In this document: in pieces, positions 35,601 through 45,236 of the stretch | Layout of the letters: every line of letters starts with the position of its first letter | Position numbering within the stretch: position 1 is the stretch's first letter | Assembly: GCA_003344405.1 (NCBI GenBank) | Contig: NOWV01000155.1 | Location: 62,001-126,000, forward strand | DNA: 64,000 nt | Reading direction: 5' to 3' | Source: Trichoplax sp. H2 | Taxonomy: Eukaryota; Placozoa; Uniplacotomia; Trichoplacea | Program-made: the position numbers and the translations under genes | Notes under the pieces: model-generated | The model's input: the letters and a program-made list of their open reading frames with translations, nothing else | The model's database searches: none | Told to the model about the DNA's origin: nothing

Positions 35601-37299
35601 CCACTTCAAAGTCAGCTGAATCATTACATGCTTCTCTGGACGGATTTTTTCAAGCCACGGAAACATCAAAGCCAAATGGTAAAAAATTAATAACGCTACT
35701 AGGACTATAAATACCTTACGCATAACGTGTATAGCTTAGCAAATCTTCAGCTTTAAATGTTACCGCATATTGAAGCATAGCTATATATAATTAACGATCC
35801 GGCTGATTATGGATGGATGTCTGTCATTGTTTCGTTACAAGAAACATGCTACAGTAGCAAACAGATAATTCTTACGTTCACTAAACTATTATAACAGCGC
35901 ATCGAATCCTATCTCACCTAGATCCATCTACTAAAGAAAATAAGCTCAGCGAAAGCAACAGCCTAGAAAAAGAAAGACCAGAAGCTAAAGCCAAGAATAC
36001 AATGTATGCTGTAGACAAGTAGCATAACTGTCAAATACATATTAAGAAAGAGCATAAAATTAGATTCAATAAACCATAGTAGTTTATCAATATGATTGTA
36101 ACATTGCAGAAAATAAATTGCCCTTAGATTAATAAAAAACGTTTGATGTGCACTACTATTTGTACTCATCTGTAAAGAATGAGAACTAAACGTTGATTTT
36201 TCTGAGTGGTTTATGTAATCCTTAATTCAATTACTGAACGTCATAAGTATACGAATATCGTCTATATTTTATCAAAACAGGGAAGAAAACACAGTAGCTG
36301 CAAGAACAGATAAATGTCCAAGTCGATCTTTTGGTGGCTCTTCACCGTTTTCGACTTTATCTTGTATGTATGCTTTTAATTAGCACATCGTTATTGATTA
36401 CTCACCACTTCAATTTACTGTAAGTGATAAACATGTACGTAGAATCAGTCTTTTGGAACTCGTCACTTCGATAATAAAGTAAACATTTTAGTAGTAAATA
36501 GTTGTTGGATAAGTGTATATATACGCCTGTACCCTGTTAGTTGGACAGAAATAAATTACTTTTCATATGATAGTAAGTATTACTAAAATATAGACAAATC
36601 ACCTCTAGACGAGAAAAAGAGGAAAGCTTCGAATACTTCTTCTAGATCTGAATCCTTTGGTGATAGCGATAATTACGATAGCAGCCCTCATAGATCTCCC
36701 AAGGTATGTTATTGAACGTCTGGACTTTTTTTGGTACGCTTGTGTTTTTCGTTTATAAGTAATTCCCGCGATCTATTACAGAGACCTAAAAGTGACACTA
36801 GTCGTAACATTGTTTATGTCGGCAATTTACCCATGGATACTACGGAAGATAGCCTAAAAATCCTGTTTAATCGTTTTGGGAAAATTGACTCCATCAAAAT
36901 TAGGCGATCCGACAACAAGCAAATTTTTGCCTTTATAACTTATGATTCTACAGAAAGTGCTTTAAGTGCAATTCAAGGTTTTATTACTTTAGGAAATTGT
37001 TTGGCTATACTGTATTTACTTCAAAGTCAAGCTGTTCACTAAATTTCTAAATATCTTGTTCACATGACGCAGGTGGTAAGGAAAAGGGACTTTCACAATT
37101 TGATATTTGTTTTGGTGGACGGAGACAGTTCTGCAAAGGACGATATGTAGACTTTGATTCTCAAGTGGCTAGCAGTGGAAATGTGCGACAATCAAGGAAG
37201 CGCTCTAGCTGTGATTTCGACTCCTTACTTAAGAGAACTCAAGCCGATCAAAAAAAACGAATTCATGTTGATCATCGTAGAAAGTCACATTACGTATAA
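32609..37299 (+). CDS. PPARGC1-like: PGC-1-family transcriptional coactivator (RRM type)
   Basis: PGC-1 proteins coactivate nuclear receptors and NRFs to drive mitochondrial biogenesis. Exons: 32609-32987, 35589-35678, 35922-36003, 36281-36363, 36609-36703 (or from 36594, same frame), 36782-36977, 37073-37299. Phases agree; about 383 residues. The N-terminus is Gln/His-rich and carries EHSY (72-75), fitting the HCF-1-binding motif [DE]HxY. A Ser/Arg/Lys stretch precedes an RRM starting near residue 250, with RNP2 IVYVGN and RNP1 KQIFAFITY. After the RRM come FDICFGGRRQFCKGRYVDFD and CDFDSLLKRTQ, matching human PGC-1alpha FELYFCGRKQFF...YADLD and LDFDSLLKEAQ. That tail is diagnostic of the family. 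I saw no LxxLL motif. It is much shorter than human PGC-1alpha (about 800); further exons in the 2.6 kb first intron cannot be excluded. The ATG has a good Kozak context (ACCATGG). Confidence 0.85.
32988..35588. other. 2.6 kb first intron of the PGC-1-like gene
   Basis: The reading frame of exon 1 stays open past its donor to 33250, but the extension loses the Gln/His composition and the spliced phase fits exon 2. No repeat or RNA was recognised. Confidence 0.5.
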
Positions 37300-39228
37300 G
37301 TTTGTATCGTTTTTTATACCCTAATCTCTTAAGAGTATATTCAAACTACAACGGAAGATCGCCAAGTTTATTGATACCGAATTGCCCTAGGTAATTTCTA
37401 GCGGGCATTTTCACCATCGTTAAATATGATTTTACGGATTGTATTTGTATTAGACGGTGAGACTTAATTTTATCAGTAATACATTTTATAAGATAAAATT
37501 TTTAGCGACTGCAATGATCTTTTCGAGATATATATTAACTTGTTATGGAAAAGCAACCTTCCATACTTGCATCTGTACTTTCCGGATACGGAATATCCCT
37601 CCATAATTATTGTACCTATTGTAACTTCATCATCTTGTGAGCCACCTTAATACAGATGAAACATGGGTACTTAATGCTGTTTGATAAATACACACATCGG
37701 CTAAATACTACTTTATACACATACAAATTATCTCACAAAATACAGTATAGTACTTTACTGTGTACACTAACGTAGGCTACGTATATCTCTAAAAGAGTTA
37801 ACAAGATTATTGCTATACTAAGTAGAATGCTGTATTTAAGATTTATAATTCAGTAATTATTATCGTAATACATGATGCTGTTCCTTTAGCACATACTATT
37901 ATGTTATTTTTACGAATTTTCAGTGTAAAGACTAGGGATAATAATCACTGGTGTATACGACGGTTATAGTTATAAACTGCCATCTAAAATTATGATTGTT
38001 TCTCGCTACAAATAAAATTAAAATACTCGGTTACTTTAGCTTTTGTAACTGATGCTTTAGCAATGATAAAATAAAACGCGATATAAACCTGACGATTGGT
38101 TAAACTTTTAATTTTGTTGTAAGCGATTGATTTCCACCTATGCGTATTTAAAAGAAATAAATAAATATCCTTTTCTAATTAATAATTACGGACAATAAAG
38201 CTCATTTCGTATCAAATTCAGATATTAGATATCATGTTTGTTACATTGCTGCGTTAGCATTTTGCTTATGTATGTAGTTATTAAAATTTAGTGTATTTTT
38301 TGTGAAGTGATCAATAGCAGGGAAGATAACTTTCGATAAATAAGTAATTATAATTACTAAGCCATGTATATCAAATATTAAGTATCGTTCCTGTAATGAA
38401 TTTAGTAGCCAAAAATCGTCATGTAGTTACATTAGAACTTAAGCCTTACTCCATTGTACCTACATGATCTTGAAACAATGTAGTGTTCTGCACAGGAATT
38501 GTATATTAAATAAAAAAGTTACAGTACGATTCCATAAAAAAATAGAATCCTTTATACACTGAAATATCTTACTGTAGTATTACTCTATTTACAATAACAG
38601 CGCTCTACCCAATATATTTCATTTTCAGTTTCTGTTGACGTTCGCTGGAATTTCATCAAGAGTAGTACAACTTTCATTCATTCGAAAATCAATTTGGCCA
38701 ATCTTTGATAGAATAACTCCTCAAGATTAATATGATTACATAAATTGTTTATTTAATTAAACTCGTAATTAACTAATTAGACAGTGACAACAATATCGGT
38801 ATAAGATCAAACAATCTATATTTATATATACTGCTGTACACGTGTACATACACAAGATTAATTCTATACCTTTTATTTTATCCATTACCGACTGGACTGG
38901 ACGATAAATAGCTTAAAATTGTTTTACTGTACTTGTAAAGAAAAATTCCTATACCACAAACATTTGTGTCTAGCTGATTTGATGTAATCTCAGTACAAGT
39001 AGCTATTTAAAAAGGCAGCATACTGATATAAGTATAATACGCTCTAGAAGACATTTCTTTTCAATTTTTGCCTACTAAATATACAATTCGATTATTGGCA
39101 TAGTAATAGAGCTAAATTTGTCTATACACATTCTAGAACTTTGGCTTCATATCGAATAGATCTATTTCACAGTCTTAGGATAAAAATGATATTTCATATT
39201 GATTGACTACAGCACTCAAGTAAAAACC
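37300..39228. other. Convergent spacer between the PGC-1-like gene and PARP3
   Basis: Nearly 2 kb of AT-rich DNA holding two 3' UTRs. No gene, structured RNA or tandem repeat was recognised. Confidence 0.5.
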
Positions 39229-40965
39229 TTAAACTTTTATCTTAATTAAATAGCGAAGCCGCACTTGGCTCTCTTTATAAACTAAGTATTCACTTTGGCT
39301 AAAGTAACTGTTATTGTACTGCGATCGAGTGATTGGTTTTCCTTGTGGTACAGTAACGGTTTTGCCATCAATTGTTATGGTAACATCCTTTTTAGGATCA
39401 GGTTCTGTCTTGCCTCGAGCAACAACGGAGTCATGGCCTTTAGGAGCAGCAATTAATGAACTATTATCTCTGGTAATAGAGTGTTCTTTACCTAAAGCCA
39501 CTTCAGCTAAAAACATAATACCAATATTTCTAGCTACCCCTATATAACCAATAGATTTACTATTCTCTGAAGCAAAATAAATGCCCTGACCGACTCTACC
39601 ACCACTGTGGGGCATAATACGTAGGCCACTTTTTAAGATTGCAGCAACAACAGCAACATTGGTTCCATGCCACAAAAGTCGACGATTTTGAATTTTATCA
39701 TGAGTAGCAAATCGTTGTCCTTCACCCTCTCTGTCAATTTCCCAAATTCCAAGGATATCTACCGGTTTACTACTATAATAATAGTGACCTCCTGTCTGTC
39801 TTAAGTATGTCTCGATCATCTTGTATGTCTCATCCTTGCGATCAACAACAGATAATCTAGCTTTGAGTGTCTTGTAATTGGCATCCAACGGATGATCAAC
39901 CACTTCAGCTTTACTCTGGTTCTCTTCCTTTTCTTTTTGTAAGCTTTGCGCAACAACAATATCTCCCAAAACAATTAGCATGTCTAACTTTTCTTGCAAA
40001 GTTTCCTGATTTCTTATCACAGGAGGTACTTGTCGACCAAAAGAGTGAGGAATAACCGTATAGAATTGAGATGATAACTGAGATAATACTAAGTTCGATT
40101 TTGCATTGGTAATGGCATCACGGATCTCTTCCAGGACGTCATAGCCACGAGCAATTTGCGCTTTACTTAACTTACCCAGTGGCATTTTTTTAGTATCAAT
40201 TTTAAAGGTTTCCATAGCTTCATTAAACATATCCTGATCAAAAATGAAGCTAACCAGCGATTGAGTTTGTTTATCAAGGGTACATGGTCGTACATTCTTA
40301 GTCGATACTGTGGCATCCTTCTTGACTACCACTTGTTCTTCTTCATCTTCTTGCTCGACCTCGATCAATGTATATTTACCAGAATGAGCGACAAAGTTAG
40401 CCCTATCGGACCAATTATTTTTTGTCTTGTCTTTAAATTTTTTATTAAAAGCACCCTCGGCGGAGCTAGTATCAGAAAATGGGCCCAAAAGAGCGTTCTG
40501 TCCATCTTCACCAACACGTCCCCATCGTGTCCAAACGTAATAAAAACGACCCTGTTGGACCATTTGAATCACATAATATTTATTGTTATTGCCACCAATA
40601 TTGGTTTGATTCAGCATACAATCGAAATCTTGATAGACTTCACAAGGACGAGGTCCGCTGTACAACTTATCCACCGTAGTTGATTTCTTCTGTTTGCTTG
40701 CAGAAGCATCCTTTTTAAATTCTTCAAAGGCTTCCTTAACCGTTTTAAGCTTTTTATCAGCGCTACCATTTTGATCATCTTCTTGCAATCGTAATGCTAA
40801 ATCGGCTTTTTTACCCGATTCATCCAGTCCACGTTTCTTGCATTCTTTCTTCAAATCAGTTACTTTTAATTTATTGTAATCCGTAGTAGAATCATCACTG
40901 GCTGCTGCTTTTCTTTTTCCAGGCATGTTGATGTCGATTGATTGAAGAGGTTTCAAGGTATCCAA
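39229..40965 (-). CDS. PARP3: SAP-WGR-PARP ADP-ribosyltransferase, PARP3 class
   Basis: Nuclear DNA-break-activated ADP-ribosyltransferase. A single uninterrupted frame of 578 codons, intronless among intron-rich neighbours. Domains: a basic start with SAP at about 34-62 (KVTDLKKECKKRGLDESGKK), WGR at about 104-205 (YYVWTRWGRVGEDGQ), the helical regulatory domain at about 225-350, and the catalytic domain to the end. The H-Y-E triad is intact: His433 (LLWHGT), Tyr463 (GIYFAS) and Glu559 (SEYLVY). KGHDSVVARGKTEPDP and SQSEYLVYKESQVRLRYL fit PARP3 rather than PARP2. The human PARP3 I know lacks a SAP domain, which is common on PARP2-type proteins of other lineages. The second Met (position 14, MPGKRKA, codon at 40924-40926) may be the real start. 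Confidence 0.93.
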   Translation of the reverse strand: MDTLKPLQSIDINMPGKRKAAASDDSTTDYNKLKVTDLKKECKKRGLDESGKKADLALRLQEDDQNGSADKKLKTVKEAFEEFKKDASASKQKKSTTVDKLYSGPRPCEVYQDFDCMLNQTNIGGNNNKYYVIQMVQQGRFYYVWTRWGRVGEDGQNALLGPFSDTSSAEGAFNKKFKDKTKNNWSDRANFVAHSGKYTLIEVEQEDEEEQVVVKKDATVSTKNVRPCTLDKQTQSLVSFIFDQDMFNEAMETFKIDTKKMPLGKLSKAQIARGYDVLEEIRDAITNAKSNLVLSQLSSQFYTVIPHSFGRQVPPVIRNQETLQEKLDMLIVLGDIVVAQSLQKEKEENQSKAEVVDHPLDANYKTLKARLSVVDRKDETYKMIETYLRQTGGHYYYSSKPVDILGIWEIDREGEGQRFATHDKIQNRRLLWHGTNVAVVAAILKSGLRIMPHSGGRVGQGIYFASENSKSIGYIGVARNIGIMFLAEVALGKEHSITRDNSSLIAAPKGHDSVVARGKTEPDPKKDVTITIDGKTVTVPQGKPITRSQYNNSYFSQSEYLVYKESQVRLRYLIKIKV

Positions 40966-42010
40966 GATCGGCTAGACAGAGTTGAACAGCCACTTGTATA
41001 GCTCAATTTAACAATTTTCCAATGATGGAGAGCGTTAAATCCTGGCACATTGCCACACAACGTGAAGAAGAATGTCAACTTGCAGCCCTGATCACGCCCC
41101 TATTTATAATCTATGCCAGCTGGATTACCACAACACAGCGATGGAGGCGTTTGCAAATAGAGTCTATTGAACAGTGGCATCGCTCATTCATGGCTTTTGA
41201 CTTCTTACTGGATTCTATCCTATCTTGAAGAAGAAATTTGCATCTTATGTCGATGAAGAGCAGTCTCCATATCCATCATTTCAATTCAACCATGCCCATA
41301 CTCGATCCATTTTACCACCAAGATGAATGAGTATGCTAGCTGATCAACAGCAGGCAAGAGCTTGTGCGAGCCTGTCCAGCCATCTGGACGAGCTTGGACA
41401 AGCATGGATTGCGCATCTCATGAATTACAATACATTCTACTGTAAAGCAACATCCAGTTTTCTACGGTTTGTATGCGATTTTACAATACTTTGTGCTTTC
41501 ACAGTACTAAACACTGTGGAAACGCACTGTATCAATCACATGATCCATCGCCTTTAGACAATAGCCAAAGGCTTGACGTACTGTACATCAACGTTGCCAT
41601 GGTGAACGTTGACATAAGACAAGAAATTGACGAGATTTGTCTCAACCCGTAACGATGTACAACATTGGAAGAATGTCGAGGTGTGAATGGAGACAATTAC
41701 CTTAAGCTTCATGGAATGCATGTCCAAATTGTCCATGAGGCTGATCTAAAAGGGACCTAGTTCAATAATTGATCATGTTATCCATGTCCAATGTCCATGT
41801 AAGGAATGGCTTCTAGGTATCTTGTGGCTAGGCCATGGAATACTGCTCGAAAAAGACCTTAAATAGTGGGTCCTTGGCTAGTTACTGGATAATAATGGGC
41901 ACTGCGGTTGAAAATGAAAAATAATCATGTTATGAATGCCCATTTAAAGCACTGAAAGAGAAAGCTGATTGGCATCATTTACTGGGACCAGATGTACAAC
42001 CTATGTAGTA
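40966..42010. other. Spacer upstream of PARP3
   Basis: No gene was recognised. Plus-strand frames at 41022-41228 (68 codons) and 41327-41557 (76 codons) have no known domain or supporting exon. Confidence 0.45.
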
Positions 42011-42510
42011 GGCAACGATTTTCAAGATTGCATGTTAACATAGGCACAGTACTATACTGCAGTGATAGCGCATTGGCATCATGTGCTGGGACCGGATGTA
42101 CATTGTACTGCGCAACCCATGCAGTAGACAACGATTTTCATGATCGCATTCGGATAAATGTATGTGCATAGTACTGCAGTAGGCAGCGATCTTCAAGATT
42201 GCATGTTAACATAGGCACAGTACTATACTGCAGTGATAGCGCATTGGCATCATGTGCTGAGAGCGGATGTACAACCTATGCAGTAGACAACGATTTTCAG
42301 GATCACATTCGGATAAATGTATGTGCACAGTACTGCAGTAGGCAGCGATTTTCAAGATTGCATGTTAACATAGGCACAGTACTATGCTGCAGTGATAGTG
42401 CATTGGCATCATGTGCTGAGACCGGATGTACAACCTATGCAGTAGACAACGATTTTCAGGATCGCATTCGGATAAATGCATGTGCACAGTCCTGTAGTTT
42501 TATAGCTCAT
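42011..42510. repeat. Tandem repeat, 159/171-bp unit, three copies
   Basis: AAGATTGCATGTTAACATAG occurs at 42024, 42195 and 42354. The first unit is 171 bp because of a 12-bp insertion; the next is 159 bp. The copies are close to identical. As 159 is a multiple of three, one Cys-rich frame (42199-42639) stays open across units, giving repeats containing CSDSALASCAESGCTTYAVD. I have no evidence that it is expressed. Confidence 0.9.
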
Positions 42511-43100
42511 TGGCATCATGTGCTGGGACCGGATGGACATGGTACAACCTATGCAGTAGATCAATGTTGTGTGAATGGCTTGAGTAAAGATAGCTTAGCT
42601 GTTTTTGACAAAGCATGTAACATCCTTCATGTAGAGTAATTTAGATAAAGCTTGCAGCAAATCTAGGATACAGTGCTACAGGCTCAATCTACTGTAGACG
42701 AGTTCAAAGAAAGCTTCGAGTAAAAGAAAAACTTCCCTTCATTAAAATCAAATCAATGATATAGTGCCTGTAGAGTAGTTCAAATAAAGCTTCGAGCACA
42801 GTAATGTGCAGGAGTTGAAAGAAAACTTGCAAATTGCAACTAATAAATGATACAGTAGACAGTAAGTAAAATGGCCTTGTTGTAGCCTTTCTTGGCGCTC
42901 AATGGAAAGTAGTTCAAAGAAAGCGTTAGGGAAAATACGTGTAAATGATAGAGTGGTACTAGATGTTCAATGGACCGTACATGTACACATTGTACAACAG
43001 TAAACGCCTCATGCAAACTAATTGAAAGAAAGTTTCCATCAAATAAATGATACTGTAGTGGCGCTGTTGTAGCCATATCAAACGGTCAATCTAAAGGAGT
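42511..43100. repeat. Degenerate repeat block after the 159-bp array
   Basis: The words GTTCAAAGAAAGCTT, AATAAATGATACAGTAG and AAAGAAAGCTTCGAG recur at about 60-100 bp intervals with many changes. A partial fourth copy of the 159-bp unit is also seen at 42500-42570. Confidence 0.6.
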
Positions 43101-43624
43101 TGCAAAGAAAGCTTACAAAACGCATTGCACAGTAGCTCAAATAAGGTTTCCAATATCATTTAGAGCTTTACTTGCACTTTCAATGCATGGATAATATCAC
43201 TACGAGCTGTAATATCATACCATTAGTACCAAACATACGTGATAATACCACCGTCATGGAAGCGAACTAAAGCATCAAGTAAATAAATGATTTCCCAACA
43301 CCAACATTGTTGATCGCTTCTTGTAGAGAACTTTATAATGACCGCGCTTCAGCCATTAGACCTACTACGGTCGCATCAACAACTAGTATACTAAAAAATG
43401 AGAATCCTGGCTAGTAACATACTATAGGTCATTCATATGTTTTTGCAAGGTCAAATGATTGTGCAGTCCATGGCTCACCAAAGACTCAAGTATACTGCTA
43501 TGAACTACTTACACATACCGTTCGAAAAATTATAATGATTCATTACGTACACTACTGTACATTAAATAATGATAGAATTAGCTTTTTAAATAACATAAAT
43601 ATTTAGAATTAATTCAACTCACCA

Positions 43625-43943
43625 ATAATAATACTGTAGGCTTGGCCAGGAACTGACCAGAAAATGGCCGCCATTTTAAAATAATAAATGGAATGCAATA
43701 ATCAGCGAAAATATCTTGATCCATTCTATTCGAATTAGACTAATAGGTTTGATTTGTACATGGGAATCGAATCGACTCAAAAGGTATACTGACCCTTTAA
43801 TCGTTCCTTGTTTATGAGACTATGTAGGGAAAATGAATATTTTCCCAACTATTTCAATTGCTGATATTTATCGATCGATCTTAGAATTCAATCTCAAGTG
43901 AAAGCCAATTTTCTAATTGCTCGTATAGTACTCTACCAGCCAT
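43625..43943. other. Haplotype A, left flank of hairpin element
   Basis: This segment aligns base for base, with no indel and a few substitutions, to 44170-44488. Together with 45006-45236 (which matches 44483-44713) it is the allele carrying the inserted element. Confidence 0.85.
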
Positions 43944-44149
43944 AGATAGAGAAGACCTGGACCCACGCGAAAAATAATAACAAAAAGATAATAAAAGGAA
44001 ATAAAAAATATAACACTAAAAATCGAATATATACGCCGCGCGAGCGCAAAGAAATATATATATCGTTTCAACTCTGTAATTTTCTATATATTTTTATGCA
44101 ATAATGTATGCGCGATTCGCGATTATTGCATAAATATATATAGAAAATT
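43944..44149. mobile_element. Hairpin MITE, left part, truncated by assembly gap
   Basis: Starts AGATAGAGAAGACCTGGACC and runs into the gap at 44150. It overlaps the right-hand part (44734-45005) from 44012 onward; together they define one element of about 340 bp. It has no coding capacity. The two arms are near-perfect inverted repeats with a short GC-rich centre (GCGCGATTCGCG). Confidence 0.85.
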
Positions 44150-44169
44150 NNNNNNNNNNNNNNNNNNNN
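44150..44169. other. Assembly gap, 20 N
   Basis: Twenty N. The sequence stops in the middle of the hairpin element, as expected when a palindrome breaks short-read or Sanger assembly. Confidence 0.99.
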
Positions 44170-44713
44170 ATAATAATACTGTAGGCTTGGCCAGGAACTG
44201 ACCGGAAAATGGCCGCCAGTTTAAAATAATAAATGGAATGCAATAATCAGCGAAAATATCTTGATCCATTCTATTCGAATTAGACTAATAGCTTTGATTT
44301 GTACATGGGAATCGAATCGACTCAAAAGGTGTACTGACCCTTTAATCGTTCCTTGTTTATGAAACTGTGTAGGGAAAGTAAATATTTTCCCAACTATTTC
44401 AATTGCTGATATTTATCGATCGATCTTAGAATTCAATCTCAAGTGAAAGCCAATTTTCTAATTGCTCGTATACTACTTTACCAGCCATGACTTGAAGAAA
44501 TGAATAAATTATTATAATAAAGAATGGCGAGATACCTTTTGTCTTCTACCAATTTGACTTAATAACTACATTGCACAGTTGTAGAGTATGCTTTCCTCTC
44601 TAATGCTATATGCGTATATACAGCAGAGTTGCAGATCTACTGATATGTAGTAACTGTTTTAGCCTAATATTCTCTATTCGATAAACCAGCAATGCTAAAA
44701 GAAGAGAAATAAT
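44170..44713. other. Haplotype B, empty site without the hairpin element
   Basis: Continuous sequence matching both flanks of the element, with CCAGCCATGACTTG intact at 44481-44494 where the other allele holds the insertion. It is best read as the alternative haplotype scaffolded in series rather than a real genomic duplication. Confidence 0.8.
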
Positions 44714-44733
44714 NNNNNNNNNNNNNNNNNNNN
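44714..44733. other. Assembly gap, 20 N
   Basis: Twenty N between the empty-site haplotype and the right part of the hairpin element. Confidence 0.99.
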
Positions 44734-45005
44734 AACACTAAAAATCGAATATATACGCCGCGCGAGCGCAAAGAAATATATATATCGTTTCAACTCTGTA
44801 ATTTTCTATATATTTTTATGCAATAATGTATGCGCGATTCGCGATTATTGCATAAATATATATAGAAAATTACAGAGTTGAAACGATATATATATTTCTT
44901 TGCGCTCGCGCGGCGTATATATTCGATTTTTAGTGTTATATTTTTTATTTCCTTTTATTATCTTTTTGTTATTATTTTTCGCGTGGGTCCAGGTCTTCTC
45001 TATCT
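44734..45005. mobile_element. Hairpin MITE, right part including centre and right arm
   Basis: Holds the internal part of the left arm, the centre and the whole right arm, ending GGTCCAGGTCTTCTCTATCT, the exact complement of the left end. Flanks show a target-site duplication: AGCCAT at 43938-43943 and 45006-45011, single copy (44483-44488) in the empty site. Because the terminal bases are T/A, the duplication can also be read as 4 or 5 bp (GCCA, AGCCA). Confidence 0.88.
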
Positions 45006-45236
45006 AGCCATGACTTGAAGAAATGAATAAATTATTGTAATAAAGAATGGCGAGATACCTTTTGTCTTCTACCAATTTGACTTAATAACTACATTGCACA
45101 GTTGTAGAGTATGCTTTCCTCTCTAATGCTATATGCTTATATACAGCAGAGTTGCAGATCTACTGATATGTATTAACTGTTTTAGCCTAATATTCTCTAT
45201 TTGATAAACCAGCAATGCTAAAAGAAGAGAAATAAT

